From a bacterium (GTDB taxonomy: Bacteria > Cyanobacteriota > Vampirovibrionia > Gastranaerophilales > Gastranaerophilaceae): DNA of 64,000 nt. The position numbers were made by a program, and so were the translations under genes. Location: assembly GCA_024408855.1 (NCBI GenBank), contig JAKSUQ010000003.1, positions 48,276 to 112,275 on the forward strand. Direction: 5' to 3'. A model generated the notes under the pieces. The model ran no database searches and was not told the origin of the DNA. It saw nothing but the letters and a program-made list of their open reading frames with translations. This document shows, piece after piece, positions 9,433 through 17,823 of the stretch; the stretch's first letter is position 1; each line of letters begins with the position of its first letter.

Positions 9433-10662
9433 TTAATTGTATTCGTTAGTGTTGTTTTGATGTGTCAAAAAATCCTGTTTTTCCGTAATGTTTGAATTCG
9501 TAAAACCTGTTCTTACTACATTTTTACCATATTTTAGTTCTAATTTATCTAAAGTTTTGGCAAGGTTTTCGTTTTTGTTTTTCTGTTCATTCAGTTCAAA
9601 TAATCCGAGTTGTTCGGTTGCACAATTTTCAAAATTTTCTAAAACAATTCCTACGCTTCTGTAAATAATGGAATTGTCAAATATGTTTTCCAATATAGGG
9701 AATGCTGATTTTGAAATCTCAAATTCAAAATCGGTTGGGAATGGCAGATTAATTTTGTCATAAAACACTCTAAAATCTTTTGTTCTCAACATAACACCTA
9801 TTGTTGAACATTTACAGTTCACTCTGCGTAATTTTCTGCAAGCGGTATGTATATGTATCATAAGTTCGTTTTTTATATAGTTCAAATTGTTTGAGAATTC
9901 GCTAAATGCCTTTGAGTCGCTTATTGATTTCGGAAGTTGTTTTTCGTTTGAAACTTTACTTACTATAATTCCGAGTAATTCATATTTAAGACTGAGTGCG
10001 GTTTTCCCAAATCTGGCATTAAGCCACTTGTCTTCTATTTGAACGTAATCATAAGCGGTTTTGATACAATAACCTCGGAATTTTGGCTCAAGCTGTCTGC
10101 CGACACCCCATACTTCGCCTATGTTTGTGTCTTTAAGTAATTTTTTTATGCCGCATTTGCCGACAACGCAAATATGTGAGTCTGTATTTTTTGATTTATC
10201 GGAAGCTAATTTTGCTAAGGTTTTTGTACGACTTATTCCAATAGATACTGGAATGTTTGTTTTTCCCATAACTAATTTTCTTATATGTTGTGCAAGTTTT
10301 CTGTAATTCATTTGATAAAGTTTGGTAAGTCCGGATAGATCCATAAAGGCTTCATCTATGGAATAAACTTCCACTGTTGGACTTATCTCTTTTAATACAG
10401 ACATGACTTCACGGGAAATTCTTCCGTAATCGGAGTGATTTGCAGTTATATAGATACAATTTGGGAACTGTTTTTTAGCCATAAATAAAGGTTGTCCCAT
10501 GGGTATTCCCATAGTTTTAGCTTCATTTGAACGAGAGATTATACATCCTCGCTCGCCTGATGTAACGCAGACTGCTTTTCCGTTCAAGTCAGGGTTTAAA
10601 CGTCTTTCGCAAGAAACGAAAAAACTGTCGCAATCGACTAATGCTATATACTTTTGCTCCAC
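9433..10662 (-). CDS. umuC: Y-family DNA polymerase, UmuC type
   Basis: A 409-residue translesion polymerase of the UmuC type. The palm has DCDSFF at 10-15 and SIDE at 101-104, which provide the catalytic acidic residues. The DNA-binding little finger follows. QLGLF at 351-355 is a good beta-clamp binding pentapeptide, then a UmuC-like tail (LELKYGKNVVRTG). The start is GTG at 10662 with AGGAG six bases upstream. No umuD or lexA lies beside it, unlike the usual umuDC pair. A dyad CTGTT-N5-AACAG overlaps the promoter region and may be a damage-response operator. Confidence 0.88.
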   Translation of the reverse strand: MEQKYIALVDCDSFFVSCERRLNPDLNGKAVCVTSGERGCIISRSNEAKTMGIPMGQPLFMAKKQFPNCIYITANHSDYGRISREVMSVLKEISPTVEVYSIDEAFMDLSGLTKLYQMNYRKLAQHIRKLVMGKTNIPVSIGISRTKTLAKLASDKSKNTDSHICVVGKCGIKKLLKDTNIGEVWGVGRQLEPKFRGYCIKTAYDYVQIEDKWLNARFGKTALSLKYELLGIIVSKVSNEKQLPKSISDSKAFSEFSNNLNYIKNELMIHIHTACRKLRRVNCKCSTIGVMLRTKDFRVFYDKINLPFPTDFEFEISKSAFPILENIFDNSIIYRSVGIVLENFENCATEQLGLFELNEQKNKNENLAKTLDKLELKYGKNVVRTGFTNSNITEKQDFLTHQNNTNEYN

Positions 10663-10671
10663 ACGAAACTC

Positions 10672-10686
10672 CTGTTTTTATAACAG
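10672..10686 (-). promoter_or_regulatory. Dyad CTGTT-N5-AACAG before umuC
   Basis: A 15-base inverted repeat ten bases upstream of the GTG, overlapping a possible -10 (TATAAA) and abutting the ribosome-binding site. It resembles the CTGT-N8-ACAG LexA box of proteobacteria but is one base shorter. An SOS operator role is inferred from its position before a translesion polymerase. Confidence 0.3.
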
Positions 10687-10706
10687 TGTAACATTAAATT
10701 TTACTT

Positions 10707-10811
10707 ATGTGTAATTTTAATGTTTTTTTAGGCGGTTTGATTTTATTAGGTGCAATTACAGATCATTATGCAAATAAGGGGGTGGCTAAAAGTGCTGATT
10801 TGAGACTTTAA
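10707..10811 (+). CDS. Possible 34-residue membrane miniprotein
   Basis: A short frame between the divergent umuC and kinase genes encodes 34 residues with a hydrophobic stretch VFLGGLILLGAI followed by a polar tail DHYANKGVAKSADL. Composition is protein-like and the codons avoid the rarest ones. There is no Shine-Dalgarno site and no clear promoter, so this is a weak call. It could be a small membrane protein, a remnant, or chance. Confidence 0.25.
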   Translation: MCNFNVFLGGLILLGAITDHYANKGVAKSADLRL

Positions 10812-10926
10812 ATATTAACTTTAATATAAACTGACTTAGTAAACTTTTTTTACAAAATAATCTTTTCTACGAGATTTTTTTCATGGTTTAAGATACAATG
10901 TAAACTGTTGGTATATGGAGAAGAAC

Positions 10927-11763
10927 ATGGAAACGTTTGAGCTTACAAACTATAATTTTTACTCAAGCAGACTTGATATGGAGCTTATTACCTCAATCGT
11001 CGAGGCATTGAAAGAGATACTTGAAGAAGATAAAAAACAAGAACAACCTTTGTTTTTAAAAGTTACAGATAATTTTATAATGGATATTGCAAGAAAAGTC
11101 GTTCAGGAAAAGAAAAAGACTTTTTTAATCGGTATTACCGGAGAAAGTGCTTCCGGTAAAACTGTTTTTGTTGACAATACGATAGAAGCAGTCGTTAGAG
11201 AGAAAAAAGAGGGAATCTATACAGTAATTCGTTGTGATGATTATTACAAAGATACATCAAAGGAATTAAAAGAGGCAGGAAGCTATGATGCATTATTTAA
11301 AACCGGTTTTAGCTTTGATACTCCTGATGTAATAAATTTGAAATTGATGAAAGAACATCTTTTGGCTCTCAAAAATATGAAAACTGTTGTATCTCCAAAG
11401 TATGATTTTGTTACTTGTGTATCAGATCCGAACGGAGAGGAAAAGAAACCTGCAAAAGTTGTACTTACAGAGGGCTTGTATGTCCTTGATGAAAGTTTAA
11501 GGGATATAATGGACGTAAAGGTCTATGTGTTTACTCCAATTGAAGTCATTAAGGAGCGTTGGTACAAAAGAGCTGTTCTCAGAGGAAAAACCGGTGAAGC
11601 TGCTGATATGCAGTTCAAAGATGTTAATGAAACAGCTCAAAAGTATATAAGACCAACGTATCAGATATCTGATTGCATAATAAACGGGATGGTGGATAAA
11701 GATTATATCAAAGTTATTACCGATAAAATAATGCATAAACTTGCTGAAATATGCGGAACATAG
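10927..11763 (+). CDS. Uridine kinase-like P-loop kinase
   Basis: A 278-residue protein. The start was placed at the second ATG (10927), because GGAG at 10917-10920 sits six bases upstream of it, while the first ATG (10915) has no ribosome site. A TACAAT at 10894 is a likely -10. The P-loop GESASGKT at 72-79 and downstream RCDDYYKDT and SPKYDFVTC match the uridine kinase / phosphoribulokinase family, which phosphorylates nucleosides or sugar phosphates. The substrate is not fixed by sequence; the length exceeds typical Udk (about 210) through an N-terminal extension of about 65 residues. Confidence 0.7.
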   Translation: METFELTNYNFYSSRLDMELITSIVEALKEILEEDKKQEQPLFLKVTDNFIMDIARKVVQEKKKTFLIGITGESASGKTVFVDNTIEAVVREKKEGIYTVIRCDDYYKDTSKELKEAGSYDALFKTGFSFDTPDVINLKLMKEHLLALKNMKTVVSPKYDFVTCVSDPNGEEKKPAKVVLTEGLYVLDESLRDIMDVKVYVFTPIEVIKERWYKRAVLRGKTGEAADMQFKDVNETAQKYIRPTYQISDCIINGMVDKDYIKVITDKIMHKLAEICGT

Positions 11764-11777
11764 GAAGTTGAGGGGAA

Positions 11778-12137
11778 ATGTTTGAATTAAAAACTCAAAT
11801 GTACTTTGCAGCTGCACATCATTTGTTAAATTATGACGGCGAATGTGAAAATCAACACGGTCATAATTGGTTGGTAGAGGCATACGTTAAGGGTACGGAA
11901 CTTGATAAAAGTAATATTTTAATAGATTACAAAGTTCTAAAGCGCGAACTTAAGTCTGTTCTTGACTTACTTGACCATAAAGATATTAATGAATTACCTT
12001 GTTTTAATGGTATAAGTCCAAGTAGTGAAATGCTTTCAAAATTTATATATGGCAAGTTGAAAGAAAAAATCGGTATTTTAAGTAGGGTGTCGGTATGGGA
12101 AACTCCAACTTCTTGTGCAAGCTATTATGAGGAATAG
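11778..12137 (+). CDS. queD: 6-carboxytetrahydropterin synthase family, QueD-like
   Basis: A 119-residue QueD/PTPS-family enzyme, which converts dihydroneopterin triphosphate to 6-carboxytetrahydropterin in the queuosine (7-deazaguanine) pathway. Zinc ligands are visible as His15, His27 and His29 (AAHHLL, QHGHNW), and Cys23 matches the catalytic Cys. The C-terminal WETPTSCASYYE segment carries the substrate-binding Glu. No other queuosine gene is adjacent. It lies 14 bases after the kinase and two bases before uppP, so the genes form one operon. Confidence 0.85.
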   Translation: MFELKTQMYFAAAHHLLNYDGECENQHGHNWLVEAYVKGTELDKSNILIDYKVLKRELKSVLDLLDHKDINELPCFNGISPSSEMLSKFIYGKLKEKIGILSRVSVWETPTSCASYYEE

Positions 12138-12139
12138 TT

Positions 12140-12979
12140 ATGGATTTAATTCAAGCTGTATTAATGGGGATAACACAAGGTTTGAGTGAATTTTTGCCAA
12201 TTTCAAGTTCTGCTCACCTTGTATTTACCTCGGGATTTTATAAGATTTCCAACGGTCTTGAAATTGTACAAGATTCAAATCAAGAAGTTTTTTTTGATAT
12301 TATGCTACACTTTGGGACACTTATAGCCGTTTTGATTTTTTTTAGAAAAGACATTTGGAATATTATTAAATCTTTGTATTTGGGAATAAAAAATAATGAT
12401 TATGCAAATCAGGATTGCAAATTAGGTATTTATATTATATTAGGAACAATCATTACCGTACTTGTGGCATATCCACTTTGCGGAATTTCAGAAAAATTGG
12501 TGTTTATGCCATCTGGGGTTGGGATACTACTCATTTTAACAGGATTATTGTTGTTATTTAGTGAATTTTATGCAAAAAAACATCAGAATGATGCGCCAAT
12601 TGGATTAAAAAAGGCATGTTTAATAGGTATGGCACAGGGTTTTGCTTCTATTCCTGGATTTTCCCGCTCAGGATTAACAATCGCAACCGGTTTACTTACA
12701 GGCATGTCGCGAACTACTGCGGCAAGATATTCATTTTTGTTGTCAATTCCTGTGATTGTAGGTGCTTCTATGATATATCCCTTTATGAAAATTAATCCGG
12801 CAGAGATTGTTGATTACAATTGGATGGCAATTATACTTGGAACAATAGTTTCTGCAGTGGTAGGGTATTTTTGTATTAAATATTTTTTAAAATTTGTAAG
12901 CAAATTTTCGTTATCGATATTTGGGTGGTATTGTGTAATTGCAGGTATATTTACGACAATATTTTTTAATATGCATTAA
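12140..12979 (+). CDS. uppP: Undecaprenyl-diphosphatase UppP
   Basis: A 279-residue multi-span membrane protein of the BacA/UppP family. It dephosphorylates undecaprenyl pyrophosphate so that the lipid carrier can be reused for peptidoglycan and other wall polymers. The two conserved blocks are present: QGLSEFLPISSSAHL at 13-27 and the later GFSRSGLTIATGLL with the essential Arg. About eight hydrophobic helices are visible. AGGAA at the queD end serves as its ribosome site. It is a second carrier phosphatase candidate besides the PAP2 protein at 7.4 kb. Confidence 0.93.
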   Translation: MDLIQAVLMGITQGLSEFLPISSSAHLVFTSGFYKISNGLEIVQDSNQEVFFDIMLHFGTLIAVLIFFRKDIWNIIKSLYLGIKNNDYANQDCKLGIYIILGTIITVLVAYPLCGISEKLVFMPSGVGILLILTGLLLLFSEFYAKKHQNDAPIGLKKACLIGMAQGFASIPGFSRSGLTIATGLLTGMSRTTAARYSFLLSIPVIVGASMIYPFMKINPAEIVDYNWMAIILGTIVSAVVGYFCIKYFLKFVSKFSLSIFGWYCVIAGIFTTIFFNMH

Positions 12980-13000
12980 GGTTAAAATAAGGAGATTTTT

Positions 13001-13648
13001 ATGGAATTAAATCGTTACATTGAACATACTTTATTAAAACAAGATGCCACAAAAGCAGAATTGATTGTACTTTTGGATGATGCTAAGACATATAACTTTT
13101 TAGGTGTTTGTGTAAATCCGTGTAATGTAAAATTTGCAAAACAATACTTGCAAAATTCTAATATAAAGGTAGTTACGGTTATAGGTTTTCCTCTCGGACA
13201 AACTACTTGCGAAGCAAAAGTGTTAGAAACAATTGATGCTGTTAAAAACGGTGCAGATGAAATTGATATGGTTTTGAATTGCAGTAAATTAAAAGATGGG
13301 GATTATGACTATATCGCAGATGAAATTTTATCCGTAAAAACAGCTTGTCAGGGAAAAATTTTAAAAGTTATTTTAGAAACAGATTTACTAACAAAAGAAG
13401 AAATCAAAACTGCCTGCGAGCTTTGCATAAAAGGAAAAGCTGATTTTGTTAAAACTTCAACAGGATTTGTTAAAAACGGAGTTGGCGCAAAGCCTGAAGA
13501 TGTCAAACTTATGTATGAAACGGTTTCTGATAAAGGACTTGGCGTTAAGGCATCAGGCGGAATACGGGATAAAGAAACTGCTCTTAAAATGATTGAAGCA
13601 GGTGCCACAAGACTTGGAACAAGCTCAGGCGTAAAAATTTGTTCTTAA
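13001..13648 (+). CDS. deoC: Deoxyribose-phosphate aldolase
   Basis: A 215-residue TIM-barrel class I aldolase that splits 2-deoxyribose 5-phosphate into glyceraldehyde 3-phosphate and acetaldehyde during deoxynucleoside breakdown. The Schiff-base Lys151 is in FVKTSTGF, the second Lys183 in VKASGGI, and the catalytic Asp89 in DEIDM. Length is normal. AAGGAG precedes the ATG. It is the last gene of the kinase-queD-uppP-deoC run and is followed by a strong terminator. Confidence 0.94.
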   Translation: MELNRYIEHTLLKQDATKAELIVLLDDAKTYNFLGVCVNPCNVKFAKQYLQNSNIKVVTVIGFPLGQTTCEAKVLETIDAVKNGADEIDMVLNCSKLKDGDYDYIADEILSVKTACQGKILKVILETDLLTKEEIKTACELCIKGKADFVKTSTGFVKNGVGAKPEDVKLMYETVSDKGLGVKASGGIRDKETALKMIEAGATRLGTSSGVKICS

Positions 13649-13751
13649 AAAATAGTAAGAATTAATTAGTCGCAATATAACCAAAAAGTTTAATGAAATG
13701 CAGGTGTTGGGTTGTTAATATGATATTAATAAATCCTCATCGCTCAAAAAT

Positions 13752-13777
13752 CTCCCGTTTTATCGGGAGTTTTTTTT
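13752..13777 (+). terminator. Rho-independent terminator after deoC
   Basis: CTCCCG (13752-13757), loop TTTTAT, CGGGAG (13764-13769), then eight T. It ends the kinase-queD-uppP-deoC unit about 100 bases downstream of deoC. Confidence 0.88.
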
Positions 13778-13852
13778 ATTAAATAGATGTATGATTGTTA
13801 ATATGGTAGAATATCATGTAATTATATTCGTTTTGTGATATCGGAGGAAATT

Positions 13853-14551
13853 ATGCATAATTTCAAAAATATATTAGCTATAATTCCGGCAAGGGGCGGT
13901 TCAAAACGGCTACCGGGAAAAAATATTAAGATACTAAACGGAAAACCCTTGATTGTACATTCAATTGAGTATGCACAAAATAGTCCCGAAATTAACAAAA
14001 TGGTACTTTCTACTGAGGATGACAATATCGCAGAAATTGCGAATGAATATGGTGCAGAAGTTATAAAAAGACCTGCTGAATTGGCACAAGATACCACAAA
14101 AACAGCTCCGGTACTTATTCATGTTGTAGATGAATTGGAAAAGAAAGGTTATATTCCGGATATTATAATTTTGTTACAAGCAACTTGTCCGGTAAGAGAA
14201 AGTAATTTGTGCGAAAGGGCTATGAATATTCTTTCACAAAAACCTGAGTTTGACAGTTTCTTTACAGCATTTCGGCAATCTTATACAATGGCATTGTGGA
14301 CAAAAAATTCTTTCGATAAAGCGACAGCTCTTTATGATTATCATTTAAGACCACGTTGGCAGGATGTTGAGGTTAATGATATTCTTTATGGCGAGGATGG
14401 AGGTTTTTATGCTATAAAATATGATGCTTTCAGAAAATGCAAAGATTTTATAGGTGAAAACCCATATATATACGAAGTCAGCCGAACTGTTGATATTGAT
14501 ACAGAAGATGATTTTAAATTTGCAGAACAAATTTTGAACAATAAGGATTGA
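13853..14551 (+). CDS. CMP-sialic-acid-type cytidylyltransferase
   Basis: A 232-residue nucleotidyltransferase of the NeuA/PseF group, which activates nonulosonic acids (sialic, pseudaminic or legionaminic) with CTP. The nucleotide-binding signature IPARGGSKRLPGKN sits at about 9-22. LQATCPVR and the later EDGGFYAI and DIDTEDDF blocks, with the metal-binding Asp residues, are present. The start is the ATG at 13853 with GGAGGAA four bases upstream; an upstream GTG at 13835 is rejected. A -10-like TAGAAT lies at 13807. hydF follows after two bases, so the surface-sugar and hydrogenase genes share a message. The exact sugar cannot be told. Confidence 0.85.
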   Translation: MHNFKNILAIIPARGGSKRLPGKNIKILNGKPLIVHSIEYAQNSPEINKMVLSTEDDNIAEIANEYGAEVIKRPAELAQDTTKTAPVLIHVVDELEKKGYIPDIIILLQATCPVRESNLCERAMNILSQKPEFDSFFTAFRQSYTMALWTKNSFDKATALYDYHLRPRWQDVEVNDILYGEDGGFYAIKYDAFRKCKDFIGENPYIYEVSRTVDIDTEDDFKFAEQILNNKD

Positions 14552-14553
14552 TT

Positions 14554-15759
14554 ATGGAATTACAAAACGTGCCGGTCTCAGAACGAACACATATAGCATT
14601 TTTTGGTTGCAGAAATGCAGGAAAATCGAGTCTTGTAAATGCTGTAACTGCACAAAATTTATCGGTCGTTTCAAAAATTAAGGGTACAACTACTGATGCG
14701 GTCAAAAAAACAATGGAGCTTCTTCCGCTTGGACCTGTTGTTATTATTGATACCCCCGGAATTGATGATGAGGGAGAACTCGGAAATTTAAGGATAGAAA
14801 AAACAAACGAAACTCTTAATAAAACAGACATAGCTGTTCTAACTGTGGACGGAACTGTTGGGCTGGGTACGGCAGATTATGAATTAATTGAAAGATTTAA
14901 GCTTAAAAAAATACCTTACATAATTGCTTATAATAAATCTGATTTAATAAAAACAAAAAATTTTCATTCAGGTGAAAATGAAATCTTTGTAAGTGCTGTA
15001 TCCGGTGAAAATATTGAACTTTTGAAAGAAAGTATCGCAAAGCTGATTAAGTCCGAAAAAAATGACAAAAAGATTATTGCAGATAAAATGGAAGCAGGTG
15101 AGTTTGTAATATTGGTTATGCCTATTGACTCATCAGCACCTAAAGGTCGACTAATACTTCCGCAACAATTAACAATAAGGGAGCTTTTAGAAGCTCATTG
15201 TTCTGTCGTATGTGTTCAGGAGCGTGAATTAAAGTCTGCATTAGACAGCTTGAATACAAAAATTAGAATAGTAATAACAGATTCTCAAGTTTTCGGAAAA
15301 GTAAAAAATATTGTGCCAAAAGAGGTTTTATTGACTTCATTCTCAATACTTTTTGCGAATTACAAAGGTAATTTAAAAGAACTTGTGTTGGGTGCGAAAA
15401 AAATATCCGAACTAAAAAATGGTTCAAAAATATTGATTTCTGAAGGCTGTACTCATCACAGACAGTGCAATGATATTGGTACGGTAAAAATGCCAAAATG
15501 GCTTGAAGATTACACTCATGTTAAATTGAATTATACATTTACATCTGGCGGAGAATTTCCAAAAGATTTATCAAAATATGATCTTGTGATACATTGCGGT
15601 GGTTGTATGCTGAACGAACAAGAAATGATATCAAGAATAAATCAAGCCTGCCAACAAAAGGTCAGTATAGTAAATTACGGAATAGCAATATCATATATGA
15701 ACGGAATTTTAAAACGCTCTTTGGAAATTTTTCCTGAAATATCAGAGATTTTGGAGTGA
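14554..15759 (+). CDS. hydF: [FeFe] hydrogenase maturation GTPase HydF
   Basis: A 401-residue HydF, the GTPase scaffold on which the di-iron subcluster of the [FeFe]-hydrogenase H-cluster is assembled. Walker A GCRNAGKS is at 18-25, then the DTPG and NKSD GTPase motifs. The C-terminal cluster-binding ligands are EGCTHHRQC and VIHCGGC, matching the CxH...HCxxC pattern. The start is the ATG at 14554 with AAGGA six bases upstream. hydE follows three bases after the stop. Confidence 0.95.
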   Translation: MELQNVPVSERTHIAFFGCRNAGKSSLVNAVTAQNLSVVSKIKGTTTDAVKKTMELLPLGPVVIIDTPGIDDEGELGNLRIEKTNETLNKTDIAVLTVDGTVGLGTADYELIERFKLKKIPYIIAYNKSDLIKTKNFHSGENEIFVSAVSGENIELLKESIAKLIKSEKNDKKIIADKMEAGEFVILVMPIDSSAPKGRLILPQQLTIRELLEAHCSVVCVQERELKSALDSLNTKIRIVITDSQVFGKVKNIVPKEVLLTSFSILFANYKGNLKELVLGAKKISELKNGSKILISEGCTHHRQCNDIGTVKMPKWLEDYTHVKLNYTFTSGGEFPKDLSKYDLVIHCGGCMLNEQEMISRINQACQQKVSIVNYGIAISYMNGILKRSLEIFPEISEILE

Positions 15760-15762
15760 TGT

Positions 15763-16746
15763 ATGAATAAACAGCAAATAATTGATATTTTAAATGACAA
15801 TTCTAAAAATCAGGAAATATTTGCGTTAGCTGATAAAGTGAGACATGAAAATGTTGGAGATTCTGTTCATTTGCGAGGATTAATAGAATTTTCAGATATA
15901 TGCAGATGTGATTGCTTGTATTGTGGTTTAAGGTGTTCAAATAAAACTGCTGACAGATATAGAATAAATAAAGATGAAATTGTATCTATTGCGCGAAATG
16001 CAGTAAGTATAGGGTATAAGACGATTGTGCTTCAATCTGGTGAAGATTTATTTTACAATACGGATACTATATGTGAAATAATTCGCAAAATAAAATCTAT
16101 GGATGTTGCGGTAACATTGAGTATCGGAGAAAAAACTTATGATGAATATAAGGCATATAAGGTTGTGGGTGCAGACAGGTATTTGTTAAGGATTGAGACG
16201 ACGGATGTAAATTTATATAAAACAATGCACCCGAATGTAAGTTTTGAAAACAGGATAAAATGCTTAGAAAATTTGAAGTCTTTAGGGTATGAAGTTGGAA
16301 CCGGTTGCCTTGTAGGGCTTCCAAATCAGACGGTTGATTCTTTAGCAGATGATATTTTGTTTTTTAAGGCACTTGATGCTGATATGGTAGGAATCGGGCC
16401 GTTCATTCCGCATAAGCAAACCCCTCTAAAAGATTCCGTAAGCGGAAGTTTTGATTTAGCTTTAAAAGTTATGGCGTTAACCAGAATAAAAATGCCTAAT
16501 ATAAATATTCCAGCAACCACAGCAATGGAAGTTATCAATCCGAATGGACGGATTATAGCCTTACAAAGCGGTGCAAATGTTGTTATGCCGAATGTAACTC
16601 CTGAAATATACAGAACAAAATATGAAATTTACCCTGGAAAAAACAATATTTGTGATGAATTGGAGCAAGCAAGGCTTGAAATCGAAAATAAAATTAAATC
16701 TATAAAACGTGCAGTTTCACAAGATTACGGAAATCGAAGGAAATAA
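15763..16746 (+). CDS. hydE: [FeFe] hydrogenase maturation radical SAM protein HydE
   Basis: A 327-residue radical SAM enzyme. The CX3CX2C cluster motif is formed by Cys47, Cys51 and Cys54 (CRCDCLYCGLRC), with additional Cys49 and Cys58. HydE acts with HydG and HydF to build the organometallic part of the hydrogenase H-cluster. The gene order hydF-hydE and the close spacing support HydE over the related biotin synthase or PylB. HydG and the hydrogenase are not in this window. TTGGAG supports the start. Confidence 0.92.
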   Translation: MNKQQIIDILNDNSKNQEIFALADKVRHENVGDSVHLRGLIEFSDICRCDCLYCGLRCSNKTADRYRINKDEIVSIARNAVSIGYKTIVLQSGEDLFYNTDTICEIIRKIKSMDVAVTLSIGEKTYDEYKAYKVVGADRYLLRIETTDVNLYKTMHPNVSFENRIKCLENLKSLGYEVGTGCLVGLPNQTVDSLADDILFFKALDADMVGIGPFIPHKQTPLKDSVSGSFDLALKVMALTRIKMPNINIPATTAMEVINPNGRIIALQSGANVVMPNVTPEIYRTKYEIYPGKNNICDELEQARLEIENKIKSIKRAVSQDYGNRRK

Positions 16747-16837
16747 GATTATTTAACAAAAATTAATAATTAAGCAAAAAATAATATTTTTGATTTTTGT
16801 CCTGTATAAAATATGTTCAAGGGATAGTAAATTAACA

Positions 16838-17713
16838 ATGAATATTACAAGAAGTTATAATCTATCGATTGGAAAATCTTCGTATGCACGAAAAGATTAT
16901 GCTCAGAAGCCGTGTTCTAAGAATGTTCTGTTTAAAAGCAAAGTAATTTCAAACATTCCGGATAGTTTCGTTTCAACAACGAAGAACTTAGCAACAAACT
17001 TTGAAGCCGAAATTAGAAGACTTTCTGCTGAAGGTTTTGAATCAAAAACTTTAGAGGAGCTTTATACTCCAAAATATAAACCTACAAGAAGATTTAATGA
17101 GTGTGGATATCCTGTTACAACAATTATAGACAAATTAACAGGTAAACCGGTTGAAGTTTTTGTGAAAGATTTTAGCGTAGGGAACAGAAAAAATTACAGA
17201 TTATATTTGAATTCGGATACAAAGTGCTTAGTTCCTATCGGACGGAGAGAGTTTTGGGCTGATCCAGAAATTAAGATGGTTACACCTGAATATATGTCAT
17301 CTTGTCCGAAGAATGCGAGATATCGTGGTATTGGAATAAGATGTCATCAACTTGCAGTAGAAACTGCTATGCTGAATAATTACTCAAAAATTCAATTAAA
17401 TGCTTTAAAAAGTGCGTATCCGTTTCATAAAAAATGCCTATTTAAAGATAGTGCCAATATGGAATTTTCATCCCAAAAGTTTAAAGAATATGTTGAGAAT
17501 TTCAGAGAGTACTATATGCTTTCTGAAGCTGAGGCTTATGATTTGTTAAAACATAAAAAAGATGGAAATGCTATTATATTACTGTATAAGGATGCAAAGG
17601 CTCAAATAGAAAAGGTTACGGGAGCGCTTGATGATTTATATATGGAGCTTTCCGGCGAGCGGCTTGAATTATGGAAAAAGATGGCTGCAAGTCAACCAAT
17701 ATTACTCCCCTAA
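16838..17713 (+). CDS. Unknown protein, probably lineage-specific
   Basis: A 291-residue protein that I do not recognise. The start was set at ATG 16838; the frame also opens from a TTG at 16790, but no ribosome site supports it. The N-terminus is basic and Ser/Tyr-rich and contains NVLFKSK at 29-35, close to the Phe motif found in other unknown genes of the window. The centre holds RKNYRLYLNSDTKC and RYRGIGIRCHQLAVETAM; the latter looks like a helix of an acyltransferase-like or peptidase-like fold but lacks a clear catalytic set. There are no TM segments. Confidence 0.6.
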   Translation: MNITRSYNLSIGKSSYARKDYAQKPCSKNVLFKSKVISNIPDSFVSTTKNLATNFEAEIRRLSAEGFESKTLEELYTPKYKPTRRFNECGYPVTTIIDKLTGKPVEVFVKDFSVGNRKNYRLYLNSDTKCLVPIGRREFWADPEIKMVTPEYMSSCPKNARYRGIGIRCHQLAVETAMLNNYSKIQLNALKSAYPFHKKCLFKDSANMEFSSQKFKEYVENFREYYMLSEAEAYDLLKHKKDGNAIILLYKDAKAQIEKVTGALDDLYMELSGERLELWKKMAASQPILLP

Positions 17714-17740
17714 GGAACTTAACATTTACTTCATAATAAT

Positions 17741-17769
17741 TTGTTTTTTAACCATGTTTGAGATATCTT
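17741..17769 (+). promoter_or_regulatory. Promoter of nifJ
   Basis: TTGTTT (17741-17746), a 17-base spacer and TATCTT (17764-17769). It gives a leader of about 48 bases before the ATG at 17824, containing AGGAGG at 17806-17811. Confidence 0.4.
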
Positions 17770-17823
17770 TTAGTATATATACAGGTTAGAAGAGACGTAG
17801 TATATAGGAGGATATTTAAAACT

